Below are positions 49,262 to 58,230 of a stretch of DNA of 64,000 nt, in pieces (within the stretch, counting starts at the first letter, position 1; the number at the start of each line of letters is the position of its first letter). Below the pieces are notes generated by a model. It saw only the letters and a program-made list of their open reading frames with translations. It made no database searches and was not told where the DNA came from. A program made the position numbers and the translations under genes. Source of the DNA: Bin87 sp965220105 (GTDB taxonomy: Bacteria > Chloroflexota > Dehalococcoidia > Lucifugimonadales > UBA3495); contig OZ244811.1 in assembly GCA_965220105.1 (NCBI GenBank), forward strand, positions 3,534,001 to 3,598,000, in the 5' to 3' direction.

Positions 49262-51319
49262 TCAGTCGTCTCCGATGCTGTCGGCCAGGATCTCCAGTAC
49301 GTCCCTGGCCTCCTTCGTGTCCGATTGGCCCTTCGACTGGATTCCTTCGGTCATCATCTGAAGGCAGAAGGGGCACGAAACGCCCACCGTGTCGGCTCCC
49401 GTTTCCAGGAAATGGTCGGTTCGCACGTGGTTGATGCGTTCCCCCTGGCTCTCTTCTATCCACATATGGCCGCCGCCGGCGCCGCAGCAGAAGCCCCGCT
49501 CCCGGCAGCGCGGCGACATCTCCACCAGCTTCAGGCCGGGGATGGCTTTCGCCACGTTGCGTGGCTCGTCGTACACGCCGTTGTGCCGGCCCAGGAAACA
49601 GGAATCGTGGTAAGCGACGGATACGTCCATAATTTTCACCGGCTTGATGCGGCCCTCGCGAATCAGGCCGTCCACGAACTGGCTGTAGTGCAACACCTCA
49701 TAATCGCCGCCGAACTGGGGATACTCGTTGCGCAGGGTGTTGAAACAGTGGGGACAGGTGGTAACGATGGTCTTGATGTTGTAGGTGTTCAATACCTCGA
49801 CGTTCTGTTGCGCCATTGTCTGGAAGAGGTACTCGTTGCCCATGCGGCGCGCCGGGTCTCCGGTACAGGATTCCTCCTCGCCCAAGATGGCAAAATCGAC
49901 GCCAGCCGATTTGAGCACCTTGACCATGGAGCGGGCGATGCCCTGGCTGCGCTGCTCGAGCGCGGCGGTGCAACCAACCCAGAAGAGTATCTCGGCCTCC
50001 GGATGTTCGGCCATGGTGGGTACATCCAGCCCCGCGGCCCAGTCGGTCCGCGAATAGGTCGTGCCCCGCCAAGGGTGGCCGCGCTGCTCCATGCTCAACA
50101 GGGCGTTCATTCCGGTCTCAGGAATCCGCGATTCCTCCAGCACGAGGCTGCGACGCATATCCATGATGGTGGGTACGTGTTCCACCACCACCGGGCACTC
50201 CTCCATGCAGGCTCCGCAGGACACGCAGTCCCAAATGGCCTGCTCCGGGATGGCGCCGTCGATGAGGGGCATGGGCTCCACGTGGTCAGCGTCGCGGTCG
50301 CCCTGGTGCCCAATGGCGATCATGTGCTCCTTCAGGTTCTCCACGATGTGCATGGGAGACAGCGCCTTGCCGGTGATATGGGCCGGGCAGGCGTCGGTGC
50401 AGCGGCCGCAGACGGCGCAGGCATAGCCGTCCAGGAGCTCCTTCCAGGTGAAGTCCTGCACCCGGGAGGCTCCGAACCGCTCTACGGTTTCCAGGTCCAT
50501 GGTTGCCAGTGCGCCCCGGGGCTCTAGGTTGCGGAAGAAGGCATTCAGCGGCGCCGCCACCATGTGAATGTGCTTCGAGAATGGGATGTAAAGGGCGAAA
50601 CCCAAGATGATGAGCAGGTGTACCCACCAGAAGATGGTCTGCAGGGCGTTGGCCGCGCCCTGGGACATCCCCAGGCTGGAGAACCAGTTGCCGATGACTC
50701 CGCCGATGAACACACCACCCTCCGGTCCGGCTCCACCGCCGGCGACGTAGCAGGAATGCACCAGCAACGTGGCCACCATGAGGCCGGCCGTGAGCAGCAC
50801 GATAAAGACCGATTCGCCCTTGCGCGTCAGGTCGAAGCCCAACCGGTGGGGTTGGGCGATCCAGCGTCGCACCACCGCCCAGACCAGGGCGGCCAGAATT
50901 ACGGCGGCGAAAATGTCCAGGTAGATGCTGTAGACCAGCACGCCCGTCCTGGTCAGGATGGTTTCGCCGAGGGGATGCCAGATGGAACCCCCAAATATGA
51001 AGATGAGATACGAAAGGGTGAAGGACAGAAACCCCCAGAAGATGGCGGCATGGCCCAGTCCGGCCAGGTCGATGCGGCGCGAACGAGGGTCGGTGCTGCC
51101 CACCCGCTGTAGCACTTTGCGTTGTCCCAGCACGATTCCAACCGCGCCGGTGAGCCGGGTAAGCGGACGGTCGAACCGGGCCACCGGCATCCCCTGGAGC
51201 ACGAGCCGGAAAACCCGGTAGTACACCGCGTAACCGGCCACCGCAAAAGTGAGAGCGGCGAGGACGTACACGCCTACCCAAACCGGAAGGACACCAAATA
51301 TATGATCGGGAGGTACCAT
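49262..51319 (-). CDS. Membrane-bound Fe-S oxidoreductase (HdrD/GlpC-like with cytochrome b-like N-terminus)
   Basis: 685 residues from ATG 51319. Five or six membrane helices fill the first 280 residues (NarI-like). Two [4Fe-4S] ferredoxin motifs follow: CAVCGRCTDACP and CVSCGACMEECP. Two CCG domains close the protein (CTGDPARRMGNE with CPHCFNTL; CFLGRHNGVYDEPR with CCGAGGGHMW). It should pass electrons between quinone or haem and a soluble partner, as in EtfQO-like and lactate-oxidation modules. It lies upstream of the hydrolase on the same strand. Confidence 0.9.
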   Translation of the reverse strand: MVPPDHIFGVLPVWVGVYVLAALTFAVAGYAVYYRVFRLVLQGMPVARFDRPLTRLTGAVGIVLGQRKVLQRVGSTDPRSRRIDLAGLGHAAIFWGFLSFTLSYLIFIFGGSIWHPLGETILTRTGVLVYSIYLDIFAAVILAALVWAVVRRWIAQPHRLGFDLTRKGESVFIVLLTAGLMVATLLVHSCYVAGGGAGPEGGVFIGGVIGNWFSSLGMSQGAANALQTIFWWVHLLIILGFALYIPFSKHIHMVAAPLNAFFRNLEPRGALATMDLETVERFGASRVQDFTWKELLDGYACAVCGRCTDACPAHITGKALSPMHIVENLKEHMIAIGHQGDRDADHVEPMPLIDGAIPEQAIWDCVSCGACMEECPVVVEHVPTIMDMRRSLVLEESRIPETGMNALLSMEQRGHPWRGTTYSRTDWAAGLDVPTMAEHPEAEILFWVGCTAALEQRSQGIARSMVKVLKSAGVDFAILGEEESCTGDPARRMGNEYLFQTMAQQNVEVLNTYNIKTIVTTCPHCFNTLRNEYPQFGGDYEVLHYSQFVDGLIREGRIKPVKIMDVSVAYHDSCFLGRHNGVYDEPRNVAKAIPGLKLVEMSPRCRERGFCCGAGGGHMWIEESQGERINHVRTDHFLETGADTVGVSCPFCLQMMTEGIQSKGQSDTKEARDVLEILADSIGDD

Positions 51320-51456
51320 ACACGCCCTATGGAGAGGCCGCGCCGACACGATAGGGGCCACGGCGAAAATCGCCGAGTAGTGTAACACACCCCTCATAAC
51401 GCGCGTCCTCTCCCCAGGCCTTTCGATTGTAGCCAGTGAATCCGTTGCTGCACCGT

Positions 51457-51547
51457 CATCGCGCGGGGCGCAGCGACGTGGCAATCTCGCTCATCCTGAG
51501 CCTGTCGAAGGACGCCAACGAGCTTGCCACGCTGCGCTCGCAATGAC
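51457..51547. repeat. Palindromic interspersed repeat, copy 2
   Basis: Begins GTCATCGCGCGGGGCGCAGCG and ends CTGCGCTCGCAATGACC, with GACGTGGCAATCTCGCTCAT and GAGCTTGCCACG inside. The inner pattern matches the repeat at 48277. It lies between the Fe-S gene and an IS66 insertion. Confidence 0.6.
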
Positions 51548-51593
51548 CGGGGCCCGCAACGACCGGGGCCCGCGCGCCTGGCGATGACGGGGA

Positions 51594-53112
51594 GTAACAG
51601 TTCAGAGTTGCGGGGAAATGAGCAGTTGACGGCAGGCGGCGAGCGGATTTAGACCCTGGGCGCGCCAGGCGCCGAAGATGGATGCCAGCGTCATCTTGCG
51701 CTCGGTGCCCCGTTCCGACCGAGTGCCGCCGCTGATCTTGCGGCTGACCACCAGGTGGCGCAGGCTGCGTTCGGCGGCGTTGTTGTCCGGTGGCGGCTCC
51801 GGTTCGGCCACGAAGACGAAGAGTTCCCTGATGTGGCGTTCAATGCGTCGGCACAGCTTGGCCTGAGTTGCCGACGGGTCGTGCCGGAAGGGTTGGCCGA
51901 GGGCCAGCAGTTGTCGTTCCAGGGCCAGTTGGGCGGTGCGCCGCTGCTTTTCCTGGGGATGAGTGCAGGCTTTGGCTCGGTCGTAAATCCCATGGACGGC
52001 GTCGGCCCACCTGGCCAGTGGCGCAGCATCGGGGTAGCGGGCGCGCTGGTCGTGGATGTCCCGCAGCAGGTGGGCCCAGCACCGCTGCTTGGGGCCATCA
52101 TAATGGTGGTAGGCAGCGTAGCAATCGCTGACCAATACTCCGGAAAAAGCATCGCTCAGGGCTTCATCCACCACCGTCTTGCCCCGGCCCCGCCGCAGGA
52201 AGTAGCGTTCGGTGGGGGTGCTGAAAGTCCACACGTAGCCGTTGGCCCCGCTCTGACGCCAGCCGGTTTCGTCGGCCCGGTTTCGTCGGCCCGGTTTCGT
52301 CGGCGTGGACCACCGGGCTGGCCCGGACGCGGTCCAGTATGCCGGCTACCATCGGCTGGGCCTTTGGCGCCGTCTGACGAATGGCCCCGACGATGGCGCC
52401 CGCGCTGACGCGCCGTTACTGCACGGTATCCAGATACCGCTGGATGGTGCGGAAGGGCATTCGCGCTTCTTCCCGTAGCGTGGCGACCAGGCTGAGCAGG
52501 TTGACGCCGCGGCGCTGCCGTCCCAAAACCACACCGTCCAGTCCCGCCGGGGGCGTGCAGCCGCGCCGGCACGCCGGGCAAGTCCGAGCCGGGCAAGTCC
52601 GCGCCGGGCAAGTCCGCGCCGGGCAAGTCCGCGCAATGTAGACGTGCTCGGTGACCCGTACCGGAGCCACCGGCAACTCGATGACTTCCCGAGTGCGCTG
52701 AGTCCAGCCCCCAGTCAGGTGAGTCCCGCAATCGGGACCGTTCTCCATCACGTGCTCCACCCGCACGTACTCCACCCGCACGTGCTCCACCCGCTGGGTG
52801 GGCGTCATGCGCCGGCGGGCAAAGCCGTGGCGTCGCTGCTTGCGGGGCTGCTGCTTCACCGGCGCGGCTGGCGGCCCGATTTCGCCTGGCCTTCCAGTTC
52901 GGCAACCCGCCGCTCCAACCGCTCAATCACCCGCTGCTGTTCCAGAACGGTGGCCTGCAGTTGGGCGATGCTGGCGATGAGGACAGCGCGGTCGGCGGTG
53001 GTGAGGTCAACTTAAGTATCCATGCCCTGTATATGACATAACCACCGCCACCCGTGCCAGCGTTCGGCAACCCGCCTTCGGCCAATTCAACCCACCAACT
53101 CTGAACAGTTAC
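51594..53112 (-). mobile_element. IS66-family element (copy 2), decayed, with internal tandem expansions
   Basis: Ends GTAACAGTTCAGAG at 51594 and CTCTGAACAGTTAC at 53112 match those of copy 1. The target duplication GACGGGGA (51586-51593 and 53113-53120) is perfect. Size is 1519 bases against 1432 in copy 1. The extra length is mostly three tandem expansions: 14-base units at 52265-52306, 15-base units at 52576-52635 and 15-base units at 52749-52793. Confidence 0.92.
51602..53023 (-). pseudogene. IS66-family transposase, inactivated
   Basis: Relative of the intact copy at 16966. From ATG 53023 it hits TAA at codon 4. The Zn-ribbon region carries in-frame repeats ARTCP x4 (copy 1 has a single ARACPQC), and a repeat of VRVEHV. 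At the first catalytic motif (HADETG) 28 extra bases shift the frame. The C-terminal part from VLVSDCYAAYHHYDG to the end is clean. It is not translatable as one protein. Confidence 0.88.
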
Positions 53113-53166
53113 GACGGGGACATTTCGTTGACGGTTCGCCTGTCGTGGGGCAAAATAGTCAACGCA

Positions 53167-54327
53167 ATGAATTTGCACGAGCATCAGGCTAAAACGATTT
53201 TCGCCCGTTACGGCATCCCCGTACCCGACGGGCATGTTGCACGTACCGCAGACGAGGCCGCCGATGCAACGTCCCAATTCGGCGGACGGGCGGCCATCAA
53301 AGCCCAGGTTCACGCCGGAGGGCGCGGTCTGGCCGGCGGGGTAAAGGTGGTGGGCTCTCCTGAAGAGGCCCGTGAGTTCGCCGGCGGTTTGCTTGGCTCC
53401 CGACTGGTTACCCATCAGACCGACGCTGGCGGTGTGCCGGTTGATAGCGTGCTTGTTGAGGAACTGGCTGACATCTCCTCCGAAATGTACGTAGCCCTGA
53501 CTGTAGACCGAGACCACCGGGGCATCGTGTTCATCGCCAGCGCTGCCGGCGGCACGTCCATTGAAGAAGTGGCCGCCAGCAATCCCGCTGCCATTCTTAC
53601 CGAGGCCGTCGAACCCGTGTTGGGTCTGATGCCCTATCAGTGCCGCCGGCTGGCCGCCCGCCTCGGACTCACTGGAGCGTCGGGTCGCCAGGCCGCGGCC
53701 ATCTTCACGTCCCTGTATCAGGTCTTTACCGACCACGACTGCACGCTGGTCGAGGTCAACCCTCTTATCACTACCGGCGACGGCGGCGTGGTGGCGTTGG
53801 ATGCCAAGATGAACGTCGAGGACGACGCCCTCTTTCGCCACTCGAACCTCGTCGAGCTGCGCGACCGCAGCCAGGAAAACGTATTCGAGGCCCAGGCTGC
53901 CGACGACGATATAGCCTACGTGAACCTGGATGGCAGCGTCGGTTGCCTGGTCAACGGAGCGGGCCTGGCCATGGCCACGCTGGACGTGGCAAATGCCGCC
54001 GGAGCCGCGCCGGCCAACTTTCTGGACGTGGGTGGTGGCGCCACGGAGGAAAAGGTTGCCGCTGCCGTGGGGATCATCCTGTCCGACCCCAAGGTGGACC
54101 GGGTGCTGGTCAATATTTTCGGGGGTATCCTCCGCTGCGACATCGCCGCCCGCGGCATCGTGATGGCCTTCGAGGAACACCAGGCCACCCAACCCCTGGT
54201 GGTGCGGATGTTGGGCACCAACCTGGCGGAAGGCAAAGAGATACTGGGCCAGTCCGGTCTGCACGTGACCTTCACCGACACGCTGACCGAGGCGGCGGCG
54301 GCCCTGAGCGCCGGCGGGGCAGCCTAG
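53167..54327 (+). CDS. sucC: Succinyl-CoA synthetase (ADP/GDP-forming) beta subunit
   Basis: 386 residues from ATG 53167. It begins MNLHEHQAKTIFARYGIPVP and has the ATP-grasp stretch KAQVHAGGRGLAGG, the metal/phosphate loop EVNPLI and GGILRCDIAARG. It makes succinyl-CoA from succinate and CoA or the reverse with nucleotide phosphorylation. The second IS66 copy ends 54 bases upstream, so native upstream signals are lost; TTGACG (53128) with CAAAAT (53151) gives a possible promoter with almost no leader. No ribosome site is visible. Confidence 0.96.
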   Translation: MNLHEHQAKTIFARYGIPVPDGHVARTADEAADATSQFGGRAAIKAQVHAGGRGLAGGVKVVGSPEEAREFAGGLLGSRLVTHQTDAGGVPVDSVLVEELADISSEMYVALTVDRDHRGIVFIASAAGGTSIEEVAASNPAAILTEAVEPVLGLMPYQCRRLAARLGLTGASGRQAAAIFTSLYQVFTDHDCTLVEVNPLITTGDGGVVALDAKMNVEDDALFRHSNLVELRDRSQENVFEAQAADDDIAYVNLDGSVGCLVNGAGLAMATLDVANAAGAAPANFLDVGGGATEEKVAAAVGIILSDPKVDRVLVNIFGGILRCDIAARGIVMAFEEHQATQPLVVRMLGTNLAEGKEILGQSGLHVTFTDTLTEAAAALSAGGAA

Positions 54328-54331
54328 CAAC

Positions 54332-55228
54332 ATGGGCATCCTGCTAGACGAAAGTTCCAGGGTCCTGGTGCAGGGCATCACCGGTCGGGAAGGCAGCTTT
54401 CACGCCCGGGCCTGCAAGGCCTACGGCACCCAGCTGGTGTCCGGCGTTACCCCCGGTCGCGGCGGCCAACTGTTCGACGAGGTGGTGCCCGTTTTTGACT
54501 CGGTAGGCGAGGCCGTGGACGCCACCGGCGCTAACGTGGCCCTGGTTTTCGTCCCGCCGCCCTTCGCCCCCGACGCCGTGGCCGAATCAGTGGACGCCGG
54601 CATCCCGTTGATTGCCTGCATCACCGAGGGCATACCACAACGCGACATGATTGGCCTGTATCGCTACGTCCAGGCCAGCGACACCCGGCTCATCGGCCCA
54701 AACTGCCCCGGTCTGATCAACCCGGGCGCTCGCTGCAAGGTGGGCATCATGCCCGGCGATATCCACATGCCGGGACGGGTCGGCGTGGTTTCCCGCAGCG
54801 GCACCCTGACCTACGAGGCGGTGGGCCAGCTCACCGACCTGGGAATCGGGCAGTCGTCCTGCGTCGGCATCGGTGGAGACGCGATCATCGGCAGCAGCTT
54901 TATCGACATCCTTCGCCTGTACAACGATGATCCCGACACCGATATGGTGGTCTTCATCGGCGAAATCGGGGGCACGATGGAGCAGCAGGCTGCCGAGTAC
55001 ATCGGGTCGCCGGAGTTCACCAAGCCCATCTGCGCCCTGATTGTCGGGGCCACGGCTCCCGCCGGCAAACGCATGGGACACGCCGGCGCCATTATCACCG
55101 GGGAGAGCGCCACCGCCGCTTCCAAAATGGCCGCACTGGAAAAAGCCGGCGCCGTAATCATCCCCACGCCGGCAGACATCGGCTCAACCGCGTTGGAGCT
55201 CATGCGGGAGGCGGCGCTGGCGGGTTAG
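54332..55228 (+). CDS. sucD: Succinyl-CoA synthetase alpha subunit
   Basis: 298 residues. The CoA-binding Rossmann motif is VQGITGREGSFHARA at 13-27, and the phosphorylated His is His250 in KRMGHAGAIITG. It starts five bases after sucC, forming the active alpha-beta complex. Its stop overlaps the stop of a minus-strand frame. Confidence 0.97.
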   Translation: MGILLDESSRVLVQGITGREGSFHARACKAYGTQLVSGVTPGRGGQLFDEVVPVFDSVGEAVDATGANVALVFVPPPFAPDAVAESVDAGIPLIACITEGIPQRDMIGLYRYVQASDTRLIGPNCPGLINPGARCKVGIMPGDIHMPGRVGVVSRSGTLTYEAVGQLTDLGIGQSSCVGIGGDAIIGSSFIDILRLYNDDPDTDMVVFIGEIGGTMEQQAAEYIGSPEFTKPICALIVGATAPAGKRMGHAGAIITGESATAASKMAALEKAGAVIIPTPADIGSTALELMREAALAG

Positions 55229-55354
55229 TCCTCGGTCCCTGAGAAGTCCGACAATACCTCCCGGGCTAGCATCAGGTATTCGGGTTCCGAGGCCAGCGTT
55301 GAAAAGAGCCTGATCGCTTTGTTCACTGGCACCGAGTTTTTGCGCAACCAACTA

Positions 55355-56574
55355 GTAGTTCAACATCTTTGAATTGATGGATACAAGGACTTCAATTTGA
55401 TGCGGGCGTCCGCGGTGGTGCAGCGCCAATGCACCCGTATTGCGTCCTGGTTGCGCTGCTGCTGCCACGCTGCCACCTCCCGCCGCAGGACGCTTTGGTC
55501 CGGTATGCGCCGGTCCAGGCATTGGCGGACCATCACCCCGATTTCGATCTCGGCCATGTTCAGCCAACTGCCATGCTTGGGCGTGTAGTGAATCTCCAGA
55601 CGTTCGGCGATGCGCCGCGCTTCCGCCGGCTCGAACGCCTCGTACAGCGAGGCTGGATGATGGGTGTTCAAATTGTCCATCACCAGCACGATCCGGTCTT
55701 TGTCCGGGTAGTCCTCGTCCATCAGTTGCTTGACCACCCGCGCCCAATCTACTTTGGTACGCCGGTCCGTAACTTCCACCCGGCGCCACCCCTCCAGCGG
55801 CGCGAACAACATGAACAGGTTGCTCACCCCGTTGCGCTGGTATTCGTAATCGTAGGTCTGGGCCGCCCCAGGCCGCGACGGGCGGGGCTGACGGGTCTCG
55901 CTTACCTGCTGCTTGCTGGTCTCGTCCAGGCACACCAGCACTTCGTTGTCTCCATAGGAGCGATGATAGACCTCCAGCACGTCTTCCATAGCGCACACGA
56001 ACTCGGCGCTGGCCTGGGGCGGGATGCACCAGCATTCTTTCAGCCAAGGCTTGAGTTCGTTTTTTTGAGCGTCTGGCGCACCGTTTCAGGGCTGATGCTC
56101 TCCACTATCTCCCGTTCTACCAACCGCTCTGCCAACAACTTCAGCGTCCAACCAGCCCGGCCCTCGGGCGGTTCTCCGCAGGCCAGGGCAATCAGATGGG
56201 CTTCCCCCTGACCGTCCAACCGCTTCTGCCTCCGGTTCAGTTGCTCCTTGCGCCCCAAGGCCCGCTCCAGACCCTCTGCCACGCAGCGGCGGCGCACCCG
56301 TTCCACCGTCGCCCGGCCAACTTGGAGGGACCGGGCGATATCCCCGTCCTTCATCACCCCGTCCCCTTGCCCCTCATCACTCAACAGCAGGATGCGGGCG
56401 TGGGTCTGCCGGTAGGCCGCCGCCCGCCCTCTCGTTACCATTGCCTTCAATTCCTGCCGCTCCTCCACGCTCAGTTTGACCCTGTACTTCTTCTCCATCA
56501 CTCACTCCCCGCACCTTATTCTTTAGCTCCTTTAATTCACCTCATTATCCGTCAGTTCAAAGCTGTTAGGCTAC
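55355..56574 (-). mobile_element. IS630-family element
   Basis: About 31-base imperfect inverted repeats start GTAGTTCAACATCTTTGAAT on the left and read GTAGCCTAACAGCTTTGAAC inward from the right. TA on both sides (55353-55354 and 56575-56576) is the expected IS630 target duplication. The transposase occupies almost all of it. Confidence 0.85.
55360..56501 (-). CDS. IS630-family transposase in two frames (possible programmed frameshift)
   Basis: The first frame (56040-56501) has the N-terminal helix-turn-helix (GDIARSLQVGRATVERVRRR) and ends in LKKTNSSLG. The second (55360-56060 region) continues KNELKPWLKECWCIPPQ and carries the DDE core: VLVCLDETSKQQ, VMDNLNTHHPASL and TPKHGSWLNMAEIEIG. 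The switch happens at a run of seven A (56060-56066 as T on plus), the site used for slippage in many IS630 elements. A -1 shift there gives one full protein. Otherwise it is a simple frameshift mutation. Confidence 0.85.
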
Positions 56575-56679
56575 TAGTAGTCCGAAATCTTTGTAATGAT
56601 GAGTTGATTGGTACTGGGGCTCTGCCCTGACCTACTGGGCCTACGCAGAAATTCGCCGAGTAACCCTGCATTTCACCCG

Positions 56680-57104
56680 TCATAACAAAGAAGTTGGTCT
56701 ACTAGCCAAAGAATCCACAGGCGGAGCCGGATTGCCAGCGGCTATCAGAACGCATATCTCCTCAATATCTTCTTGAGGCGCGGTTGTGAGATAGCCGTTA
56801 TAACATAAGAACATCCAACAACAGAGAAACCCCATGCGCTTGTTGCCATCCAGGAAGGGGTGGTTGAGCGTCAGCGAGCGCCACATGGCACCTGCCTTGT
56901 CGTAAATGGACCGGTCAGGTATTGCCCGCCGAACGTTTGGCGAGGTTCGGCTAAGGCCGATTCCAGCCTTCCTCTGCCGCGTTCGCCGCCCAAGTATTGG
57001 TAATCGGGAACCGGGTCTGCGTAGTCTCGAAAGAAATCGGCCACCGTTTCGGTAAAGTGTTGTTCCACCATCTCGGTGGTGATCCATAGGTATTTTCGTG
57101 GCAC
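56680..57104 (-). pseudogene. Doc (Fic-fold) toxin, frameshifted
   Basis: GTG 57104 with AGGAGG upstream opens VPRKYLWITTEMVEQHFTE, and the Doc N-terminal part ends ALAEPRQTFGGQYL. One base shift near 56925 is needed before PDRSIYDKAGAMWRSLTL and the Fic signature HPFLDGNKRMGF. Active Doc phosphorylates EF-Tu. Without the shift no toxin is made. No Phd antitoxin gene is recognisable upstream; a terminator separates it from the next gene. Confidence 0.82.
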
Positions 57105-57141
57105 CGCATTCCTCCTCGCGGCAGAGACCGGGCAAATCAAA

Positions 57142-57165
57142 AAGCCCCCGGACAAAACGGGGGCT
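57142..57165 (-). terminator. Rho-independent terminator upstream of doc
   Basis: On the minus strand the stem AGCCCCCG and CGGGGGCT with a TTTTGTC loop is followed by TTTTT. It ends transcripts coming from the right, just before the doc ribosome site. Confidence 0.75.
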
Positions 57166-57197
57166 CGCCATGCTTGACCGGGACCGATCGGATGAAT

Positions 57198-57380
57198 TCA
57201 GCGATATGCCAAAGCGCGAAGTGCCCGTTGGTTGGTGATCAGAGCAAGTTTCAGGGGAGCCCTAATCTGCTCGGGAGTGGGCTCGTTACGGATAGGGGTG
57301 TTACACGCTATGGTTTTGGCGGCCGTTTCGTCCTCCGAAAGAATAACCATGCATATGCAACTTCGAGTGGTGGCGAGCAT
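57198..57380 (-). CDS. Short hypothetical protein before the doc locus
   Basis: 60 codons from ATG 57380, with AAGGG five bases upstream, opening MLATTRSCICMVILSEDETA and closing ALITNQRALRALAYR. A rho-independent terminator follows 33 bases later. The hydrophilic sequence does not resemble Phd or another antitoxin I know. It may be spurious. Confidence 0.4.
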   Translation of the reverse strand: MLATTRSCICMVILSEDETAAKTIACNTPIRNEPTPEQIRAPLKLALITNQRALRALAYR

Positions 57381-57466
57381 GCGCACCCTTTTCGGGATTG
57401 TCAATCCTTATTGCTCCACTGTCGCTAGAGCAGCATGCAGTTACAAATCTCTGTCGATGGTTACTG

Positions 57467-57472
57467 TATAAT
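57467..57472 (+). promoter_or_regulatory. -10 box of the tRNA-Gly promoter
   Basis: A consensus TATAAT lies 13 bases before the tRNA 5' end; no good -35 box is present at the ideal spacing (TTACAA at 57441 is 20 bases away). Confidence 0.5.
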
Positions 57473-57485
57473 TGTAACACGCCAA

Positions 57486-57559
57486 GCGGGCGTAGCTTAG
57501 TGGTAAAGCTCTAGCCTTCCAAGCTAGTTACGTGGGTTCGATTCCCATCGCCCGCTCCA
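57486..57559 (+). tRNA. tRNA-Gly (anticodon TCC)
   Basis: The acceptor stem GCGGGCG pairs with CGCCCGC, the anticodon arm CTAGC-CTTCCAA-GCTAG carries TCC (reads GGA), and the T arm GTGGG-TTCGATT-CCCAT is normal. The CCA end is encoded (57557-57559). Confidence 0.97.
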
Positions 57560-57597
57560 CGCCGGCTCCTTTGGCAACTATGGCCGGGGGAGCGTTT

Positions 57598-58122
57598 TCA
57601 TTCCTCGAAACGGCACAGCGGTTGCGATGCGTTGGACGCTGCCTGTTGTCGCACGGTGGCCAAGGCCCGCACCGCCGCCTGCTGAAGCTCGGTAGGATCT
57701 ACGGTAGCCGTTAGTTCGCCGGCATCGTCCTGCCCGAAGAATTCTTCCTGGCGAAATTCATCGATCAGCGCGGCCATCGTGTTGTCGCGTTCTGAGTCGG
57801 TGGCGTCGGCGAAGGCCGTCAGCGTACCGCGGTCGGTGTGGCGGCCAATCTCGGCGGTGAGGAGCTCCGTCTCAACGGTGCGGCGTTGAATCAGGCCGAT
57901 GTTTTGCAGGTTGCGTCCCAGATAGCAGCCGCCAAACTGCATAATCTCGCACTCGCGACCTTCCAGTCCCTCAATTTCAGCAAACCAATGGTAGCGCGGT
58001 TCCAGCTCGTGCTGGGTCAAATAATCCCGCACCTCCTGGTCTTCCGACGCCGGTTCCGTGGGGTCGAAAACCAGCTTGATGGTATTCATCATCAGTCCGG
58101 CAGGTTCAACAGAGATGTACAT
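57598..58122 (-). CDS. Hypothetical protein
   Basis: 174 residues with AGGAGG seven bases upstream of the ATG. The first 50 residues include IKLVFDPTEPASEDQEVRDY and the rest is acidic and helical (LTAFADATDSERDNTMAALI). No known domain is seen. The good ribosome site and codon pattern suggest a real gene. Confidence 0.6.
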   Translation of the reverse strand: MYISVEPAGLMMNTIKLVFDPTEPASEDQEVRDYLTQHELEPRYHWFAEIEGLEGRECEIMQFGGCYLGRNLQNIGLIQRRTVETELLTAEIGRHTDRGTLTAFADATDSERDNTMAALIDEFRQEEFFGQDDAGELTATVDPTELQQAAVRALATVRQQAASNASQPLCRFEE

Positions 58123-58149
58123 TGCCTGACCTCCTGTCGTTTGCGCAAT

Positions 58150-58215
58150 CTCACTCCCTCTCCCCGAGGGAGAGGGTTGGGGTGAGGGCCGCCTCTCACC
58201 GAGGGAGAGGGCCGG
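58150..58215. repeat. GC-rich inverted repeat between two minus-strand genes
   Basis: Contains CCCTCTCCC with GGGAGAGGG and the outer TCAC with GTGA, followed by a second GGGAGAGGG. The compact hairpin-like element between genes resembles widespread dispersed repeats and could end transcription. Confidence 0.5.
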
Positions 58216-58230
58216 AGAGCGGGGACTCTG

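Larger units (their letters stand above)
55225..56683 (-). pseudogene. Small 78-residue gene split by the IS630 element
   Basis: Joining 56683-56577 with 55354-55225 (removing the IS and one TA) yields an uninterrupted frame of 78 codons and a stop: MTGEMQGYSANFCVGPVGQG, then VPINSSLQRFRTTSWLRKN and the C-terminus NKAIRLFSTLASEPEYLMLA. The ATG overlaps the stop of the doc gene (ATGA), suggesting coupled translation. The reconstruction is exact but the protein is unlike any family I recognise, so it could be chance. Confidence 0.5.

Noticed and set aside
52576..52635. 15-base repeats in IS66 considered as CRISPR or a binding array
   Set aside because: They lie within the transposase reading frame, have no spacers, and align with one unit in the intact copy.
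52927..54381. 484-codon minus-strand open frame opposite sucC
   Set aside because: Shadow of sucC: high-GC codon bias leaves the opposite strand open. It shows no family motif.
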